This document shows, piece by piece, positions 60,159 through 64,000 of a stretch of 64,000 bases of DNA (its first letter is position 1; the number at the start of each line of letters is the position of its first letter). A program made the translations under genes and the position numbers. This DNA is from DASXUX01 sp036504595 (GTDB lineage Bacteria > Planctomycetota > SZUA-567 > H5-PLA8), in NCBI GenBank assembly GCA_036504595.1, contig DASXUX010000081.1:62001-126000 (forward strand). Direction: 5' to 3'. The notes beneath the pieces were generated by a model. That model ran no database searches. It was not told the DNA's origin and worked only from the letters and a program-made list of their open reading frames with translations.

Positions 60159-61395
60159 CTCTGGGCTAAGCTTGCGTATCCTCCTTCTGAACCAGTTCTA
60201 CCCGCCTGATGTGGCGCCTACGGGGCAAGTGCTGCACGATCTGGCGCGCACGCTGATCGATCGAGGACATCAGGTCGAGGTGCTGTGCTCGCGCCGATCC
60301 TATGATGGCGGGCAGTCGTTTCCGGCGCGCGAAACATTGGATGGGGTGTTGGTTCGGCGATTGCCTGCCTTTGGGTTCGGCCGGCGCAGTTCGGCCGGAA
60401 AGCTTGCGGACTACCTTTCGTATTGCGCGGCGCTGATGGCGCATCTTGGCTTTTGCGGTGCCAGACCGGACCTGATCTTGGCCCTTACCACGCCGCCGTA
60501 CGTAGGGATTTTGGGCAAATGCGCCGCATGGGCGCGGCGGTGCCGTCATGCTCACTGGATCATGGACCTGTATCCCGAGGTCATGGCGGCCCACGGTATG
60601 GTGAAGCACGACGGCTGGAGTTTTCGCCGGTTGCAGGCGTTGTCACGGCGGCAGTTTGCTGGCGCAGCTCTGGTTGTGGCGTTGGGGCCAAGGATGTCAA
60701 ACCGTCTCAGTTCCTATCTAGCGCCGGAGTTCGGCGCAAGGCTGCAGTGGGTGAACCTGTGGGGCGATTCGTGCGTGGCGCCGTGTCCGGAAGGACAGGC
60801 GAACCCTGTTCGTGACGTACGCGGCTGGCGAGATGACGAACTCATACTGTTGTATTCGGGGAATATGGGCCTGCCACATCGATTTCAGGAGTTCCTGGCC
60901 GCTTCAGTCCGCCTTGGTGCAAACGGTCCACGCTGGGCCTTTGCTGGCGGGGGCAGAAGACGAGGCGAGATTGAAGAGTTCGCCCGGAAAAATCCATCTG
61001 CACGGATCGAGATCCTCCCGTACGCGCCACGCAGTGAACTGCGCGGCAGCCTGTGCGCCGCTGACGTACATCTGGCGAGTCTCGACTCAGCCTGGCAAGG
61101 TCTGGTGGTCCCGAGCAAAGTCCAGAGCAGCTTCGCCGCCGGCAAACCCGTCATTTTCGTTGGTCAAGAGGACAATGAAATCGCGGATTGGCTGAAGGAG
61201 TCCGGCGGCGGCTGGCGTGTGCCCGAGAACGACGTGGAGAGGTTGCTCGCCGCGATCGACGAAGCGCGCGACCCGGAAATTCGCAACCAGCGCGGCAAGG
61301 CCGCGCTGGAATACGCACAGAAGCACTTCAATGCTGCGACCCAATGCGCCGCAATAGCGCAGATGATCGAGAACGCCGCGTCTCATCCCGCCTGA
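60145..61395 (+). CDS. GT4-type glycosyltransferase (second of two)
   Basis: A 416-residue protein starting at GTG 60145 or TTG 60175; the second start would avoid the overlap with the GT2 gene. It begins LRILLLNQFYPPDVAPTGQV, the common entry of WcaI/colanic-acid-type GT4 enzymes, with MDLYPEVMAAHGM, LLYSGNMGLPHRF, and a C-terminal motif LDSAWQGLVVPSKVQSSFAA, in which the usual glutamate of GT4 is replaced around the PSK segment, as in WcaI. Last gene of the polysaccharide operon. A terminator hairpin follows at 61442. Confidence 0.9.
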   Translation: MFETDSGLSLRILLLNQFYPPDVAPTGQVLHDLARTLIDRGHQVEVLCSRRSYDGGQSFPARETLDGVLVRRLPAFGFGRRSSAGKLADYLSYCAALMAHLGFCGARPDLILALTTPPYVGILGKCAAWARRCRHAHWIMDLYPEVMAAHGMVKHDGWSFRRLQALSRRQFAGAALVVALGPRMSNRLSSYLAPEFGARLQWVNLWGDSCVAPCPEGQANPVRDVRGWRDDELILLYSGNMGLPHRFQEFLAASVRLGANGPRWAFAGGGRRRGEIEEFARKNPSARIEILPYAPRSELRGSLCAADVHLASLDSAWQGLVVPSKVQSSFAAGKPVIFVGQEDNEIADWLKESGGGWRVPENDVERLLAAIDEARDPEIRNQRGKAALEYAQKHFNAATQCAAIAQMIENAASHPA

Positions 61396-61441
61396 CGCGT
61401 CGTCGCAGCACTTTCTTAATTTAACGCAATCTGGAAGCATA

Positions 61442-61475
61442 ACGACGTTTATGCAGGGGAGCGTCGTGTATTTTT
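61442..61475 (+). terminator. Terminator at the end of the polysaccharide operon
   Basis: ACGACG (61442-61447) pairs with CGTCGT (61462-61467) across a 14-base loop, followed by GTATTTTTG. The stem is short, but a T-run and the position 46 bases after the last stop codon support it. Confidence 0.6.
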
Positions 61476-61577
61476 GCGGTCTATTCTTTTTCCACGCGTT
61501 GTTCGTTCTCGCTTCGCATTCAGGTGTACACAGTACATGCATTTTGGGATTTGCTGAAAGACGCATGTGGAGGGCGC

Positions 61578-62558
61578 ATGGCCGACGCAAAAGATCTGGG
61601 TGGGGTAGCCGATTTCCGCACGCGGCTGAAAGATGCGCTGCACACGGTCATCATTGGGCAAGCCGAGGCCATTGACCACGCCATGGTCGCGCTGGTGGTG
61701 GGCGGTCACGTGCTGCTCACCGGTGGTGCGGCGACGGCAAAGGGACTGTTGGTGCAGTGCCTGGCCAAAACGCTGCAGCTTGGCTTTCGGCGCATTCAAT
61801 TCACGCCCGATTTGATGCCCACGGACATCACCGGTTCGGAGATTCTCGAGGAAGATGCGGACTCCGGCAGACGTGTCGCGTGCTTTGTCAGCGGTCCCAT
61901 CTTCACCAATTTGTTGATGGCCGACGAGATCAACCGCACTCCGCCCAAGACACAAGCGGCGCTGCTGGAAGCCATGCAGGAAAAGCAGGTGACGACCTCC
62001 GGCACCACGCGCCCGTTGCCAGTTCCATTCTTCGTCATGGCCACAAAAACGTCGCTCGAAACGGACGGCACCTATCCGCTGCCTGAAGCTCAGCAGGATC
62101 GCTTCATGCTCGATATTGAGATGAGCACGCTCACCGAGGCCGAAGAGGCGCAGGTCGTTATCGGCGATGCGGTCTCGCAAGTGGCGAAACTTCCCATCGT
62201 GGCCGGCGCGGAGAACCTGCTCGCCTTTCAACGCGCGGTGCGGGAAGTGTCCATCGCCGCGCCCGTTCAGAAGTACATCGTGGATCTGACAGCGGCTTCG
62301 CGGCCTGATACGCCCGATGCTTTGCCGGAAGTGAATAAGTACGTCGCGTGGGGCGCGGGCGTGCGCGCAACGCAGTATCTGGCGTTAGGCGCCAAAGCGC
62401 GCGCCGCGCTCGATGGACGCCAGAGCGCGAGCGTGGCGGACGTAAAGAGTGTCGCGCTTCCGGTGATGCGGCATCGCATCGGAGTGAATTTCAGGGCTGA
62501 AAACGACGGCGTGCGGCCGGCGCGGATTGTGGGCATGCTTCTCGAGAACGTGAAGTGA
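61578..62558 (+). CDS. MoxR-type AAA ATPase with degenerate nucleotide site
   Basis: A 326-residue MoxR-family protein starting at ATG 61578, with GGAGGG 6 bases upstream; an ATG at 61524 is also in frame. Walker A reads GGAATAKG at residues 49-56, where the partner has GVPGLAKT: the Thr after the Lys is replaced by Gly and the loop Pro/Gly residues are changed. Walker B and the arginine-finger region are intact (LLMADEINRTPPKTQAALLEAMQE). Sensor 1 reads ATKTSLETDGTYPLPEAQ, where the family has ATQNPIEQEGTYPLP. It is likely a weak or inactive ATPase paired with the normal MoxR encoded next. MoxR/DUF58 systems act in protein maturation, envelope assembly or stress. Confidence 0.88.
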   Translation: MADAKDLGGVADFRTRLKDALHTVIIGQAEAIDHAMVALVVGGHVLLTGGAATAKGLLVQCLAKTLQLGFRRIQFTPDLMPTDITGSEILEEDADSGRRVACFVSGPIFTNLLMADEINRTPPKTQAALLEAMQEKQVTTSGTTRPLPVPFFVMATKTSLETDGTYPLPEAQQDRFMLDIEMSTLTEAEEAQVVIGDAVSQVAKLPIVAGAENLLAFQRAVREVSIAAPVQKYIVDLTAASRPDTPDALPEVNKYVAWGAGVRATQYLALGAKARAALDGRQSASVADVKSVALPVMRHRIGVNFRAENDGVRPARIVGMLLENVK

Positions 62559-62580
62559 CTGAATAAAGGAGCGTGATGGC

Positions 62581-63582
62581 ATGTCGGCACCTGTCGGAAG
62601 AGAACACATCGCACGCATCTCAAGTGCGCGGCAAGCGGTACTGGGCGAACTGCAGAAGATCATCATCGGGCAGAGCCAGATCGTCGAGGACGTGCTGACG
62701 ACGTTCTTCGCCGGCGGCCATTGTCTGATCACGGGCGTACCCGGGCTCGCCAAAACACTGCTGATCTCCAGTCTCGGGCGCGCTCTGGCGCTGTCGTTCA
62801 AGCGCATTCAGTTCACGCCAGACCTGATGCCGTCGGACATCGTCGGCCACGAATTGTTGCGCGAGCAGGACGGGAAGCGCGTGATGGAGTTCATCAAGGG
62901 ACCGATTTTCAGCAACATCGTCCTGGCCGATGAGATCAACCGCACTCCGCCCAAGACCCAAGCCGCGCTGTTGGAAGCGATGCAGGAGCACCAGGTCACC
63001 AGCGGCGGGACGACACGCCACCTGGAGGAGCCGTTTTTCGTTCTGGCCACGCAAAATCCCATCGAACAGGAAGGCACGTATCCCTTGCCGCTCGCGCAGC
63101 AGGACCGCTTCATGTTCAGCCTGATCATCGGCTATCCGACAAAGAATGAAGAGCTGCAAATCCTCGACAGCACCACGTCCAATCGCCAGGCCGAATTGAA
63201 GGCAGCGCTCAATGGCGAACAACTTCTGCAGGCGCAGCAGATCGTGCGCATGCTGCCGATCGCTACGCCGGTCGTGCAGTACGCCGTGAGACTGGCAACG
63301 GCTTCGCGGCCGGCATCCAGTTGCGCGCCCGATTTCGTCAAGCAGTACGTTTCGATCGGCGCCAGTCTGCGGGGGTCGCAATACCTGGTGCTGGGCGCCC
63401 GCGCGCGAGCGGCGATGGACGGACGGTTAGCGGTGTCGGTCGATGACATCAAGTCTGTCGCGCTTCCGGTTCTGCGCCACCGGATCGTGGTGAACTTCAA
63501 AGCCGACGCAGCAAAAGTCGATTCAGGACAGATTGTGAAACGGCTGCTGGAAACCGTGCCGGTTCCAAAGGCTGAATTATGA
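62581..63582 (+). CDS. MoxR-type AAA ATPase (canonical)
   Basis: A 333-residue AAA ATPase starting at ATG 62581. The Walker A is GVPGLAKT at residues 52-59, Walker B IVLADEINRTPPKTQAALLE, sensor 1 ATQNPIEQEGTYPLPLAQQD, and the C-terminal lid contains ARAAMDGRLAVSVDDIKSVA followed by VLRHRI. It is 22 bases after the degenerate paralog and overlaps the following DUF58 gene by 4 bases (ATGA), so the three form an operon. MoxR is thought to work as a chaperone with vWA/DUF58 partners. Confidence 0.95.
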   Translation: MSAPVGREHIARISSARQAVLGELQKIIIGQSQIVEDVLTTFFAGGHCLITGVPGLAKTLLISSLGRALALSFKRIQFTPDLMPSDIVGHELLREQDGKRVMEFIKGPIFSNIVLADEINRTPPKTQAALLEAMQEHQVTSGGTTRHLEEPFFVLATQNPIEQEGTYPLPLAQQDRFMFSLIIGYPTKNEELQILDSTTSNRQAELKAALNGEQLLQAQQIVRMLPIATPVVQYAVRLATASRPASSCAPDFVKQYVSIGASLRGSQYLVLGARARAAMDGRLAVSVDDIKSVALPVLRHRIVVNFKADAAKVDSGQIVKRLLETVPVPKAEL

Positions 63583-64000
63583 AGCCGGAACTTCTGGATA
63601 CAGCAACGCTCGCTCGTCTGGGCAGTCTGCAACTGCTTGCCAAGGCCGTCGTCGAAGGTTTTATTCTTGGCCTGCACCGCTCGCCCTTCCGTGGCTTTAG
63701 CGTGGAATTCGCCGAATATCGCTCGTACGCGGCTGGCGATGACATCAAGCACATTGACTGGAAAGTCTACGCCAAGACCGACCGCTATTACGTGAAGCTG
63801 TTCGAAGAGGAAACGAATCTCGCGTGCCACATCGTGCTGGATGCCAGCGGATCGATGGCCTACGGCTCGCAGCCGCTCACAAAGCTTGGCTATGCTTCCC
63901 GGTTGGCGGCCTGCCTGGCGTACTTCATGATGAATCAGCGCGACGCGGCGGGTCTCGCGGTCTTTGATACCGGCGTGCGCTCGTTTCTGCCGGCGCGGCT
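63579..64000 (+). CDS. DUF58 domain protein, N-terminal part (runs off the window)
   Basis: The first 140 residues, starting at ATG 63579, which overlaps the MoxR stop. It reads SLQLLAKAVVEGFILGLHRS, PFRGFSVEFAEYRSYAAGDD, IKHIDWKVYAKTDRYYVKLF and HIVLDASGSMAYGS, the DUF58 signature followed by a complete MIDAS-like DASGS motif of a von Willebrand A fold. This soluble form lacks the membrane helices of the DUF58 protein at 14857. It is the expected partner of MoxR. Confidence 0.93.
   Translation, partial: MKPELLDTATLARLGSLQLLAKAVVEGFILGLHRSPFRGFSVEFAEYRSYAAGDDIKHIDWKVYAKTDRYYVKLFEEETNLACHIVLDASGSMAYGSQPLTKLGYASRLAACLAYFMMNQRDAAGLAVFDTGVRSFLPAR

Noticed and set aside
1..64000. tRNA, rRNA, prophage or insertion sequence
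   Set aside because: No recognisable tRNA or rRNA stretch and no transposase, integrase or phage structural gene was seen; the repeats have no coding partner here.

Overview
The window is about 64 kb of GC-rich bacterial chromosome, probably from an uncultured PVC-type lineage (Planctomycetota, Lentisphaerota, Verrucomicrobiota or an allied phylum). The pointers are a Tat-exported Gfo/Idh/MocA oxidoreductase beside a DUF6807 protein and a PAS-AraC regulator, formylglycine-enzyme-like and LamG secreted proteins, PQQ-propeller and DUF6717 proteins, paired MoxR/DUF58 genes, and very many short intergenic repeats. The phylum is an inference; there is no rRNA or ribosomal protein gene here to fix it.

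Layout. 1-9.2 kb: acyl-CoA dehydrogenase (cut by the window edge), carbohydrate-type catabolic and secreted proteins, and a 1269-residue zinc-ribbon/LamG membrane protein. 9.2-12.0 kb: repeat-rich accessory block with a divergent AraC-like protein whose gene carries dispersed repeats in frame, followed on its upstream side by an unusual array: three A+T-rich header sequences, each followed by a block of units of about 10 bp. 12.0-14.7 kb: selD, which I read as a selenoprotein gene starting at TTG 12007 with an in-frame TGA at 12052, then a small membrane protein and a polyferredoxin. 14.9-19.9 kb: DUF58 protein, a protein with L7/L12-like ends, a gene-free block, and a PQQ-propeller protein. 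20.0-28.2 kb: a two-protein NRPS locus with a flippase. 28.4-41.0 kb: DUF6717 protein, rseP and dxr, an S41 protease, a mannose-1-phosphate guanylyltransferase, an Ig-like secreted protein and mutL. 40.9-45.5 kb: a partner-switching operon (STAS, RsbW-like kinase, SpoIIE phosphatase) with a GAF-GGDEF protein. 47.4-61.4 kb: a polysaccharide operon read from a clear sigma-70-type promoter and opened by a NusG-family antiterminator; it holds two carbamoyltransferases, four glycosyltransferases, a flippase, a polymerase and two methyltransferases. 61.6-64.0 kb: two MoxR ATPases, one with a degenerate nucleotide site, and the start of a DUF58 gene.

How the parts work together. The guanylyltransferase at 34.6 kb could supply GDP-mannose (and, through enzymes not seen here, GDP-fucose) to the polysaccharide locus, whose GT11 enzyme resembles alpha-1,2-fucosyltransferases. 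The NRPS pair plus flippase looks like a small independent pathway for an exported or membrane-bound product.

The most distinctive trait is repeats. At least five families fill the intergenic spaces: heptamer-type tandem repeats, often in inverted pairs; an ACACAGAG-rich inverted repeat; a CCCTCTCCC/GGGAGAGGG palindrome; a GCAATCCTCC palindrome; and a CCCACGGCGT palindrome. Some lie in frame inside mutL and the AraC-like gene. The 10-bp array at 11.3-11.8 kb next to the AraC-like gene is the best candidate for an undescribed system.
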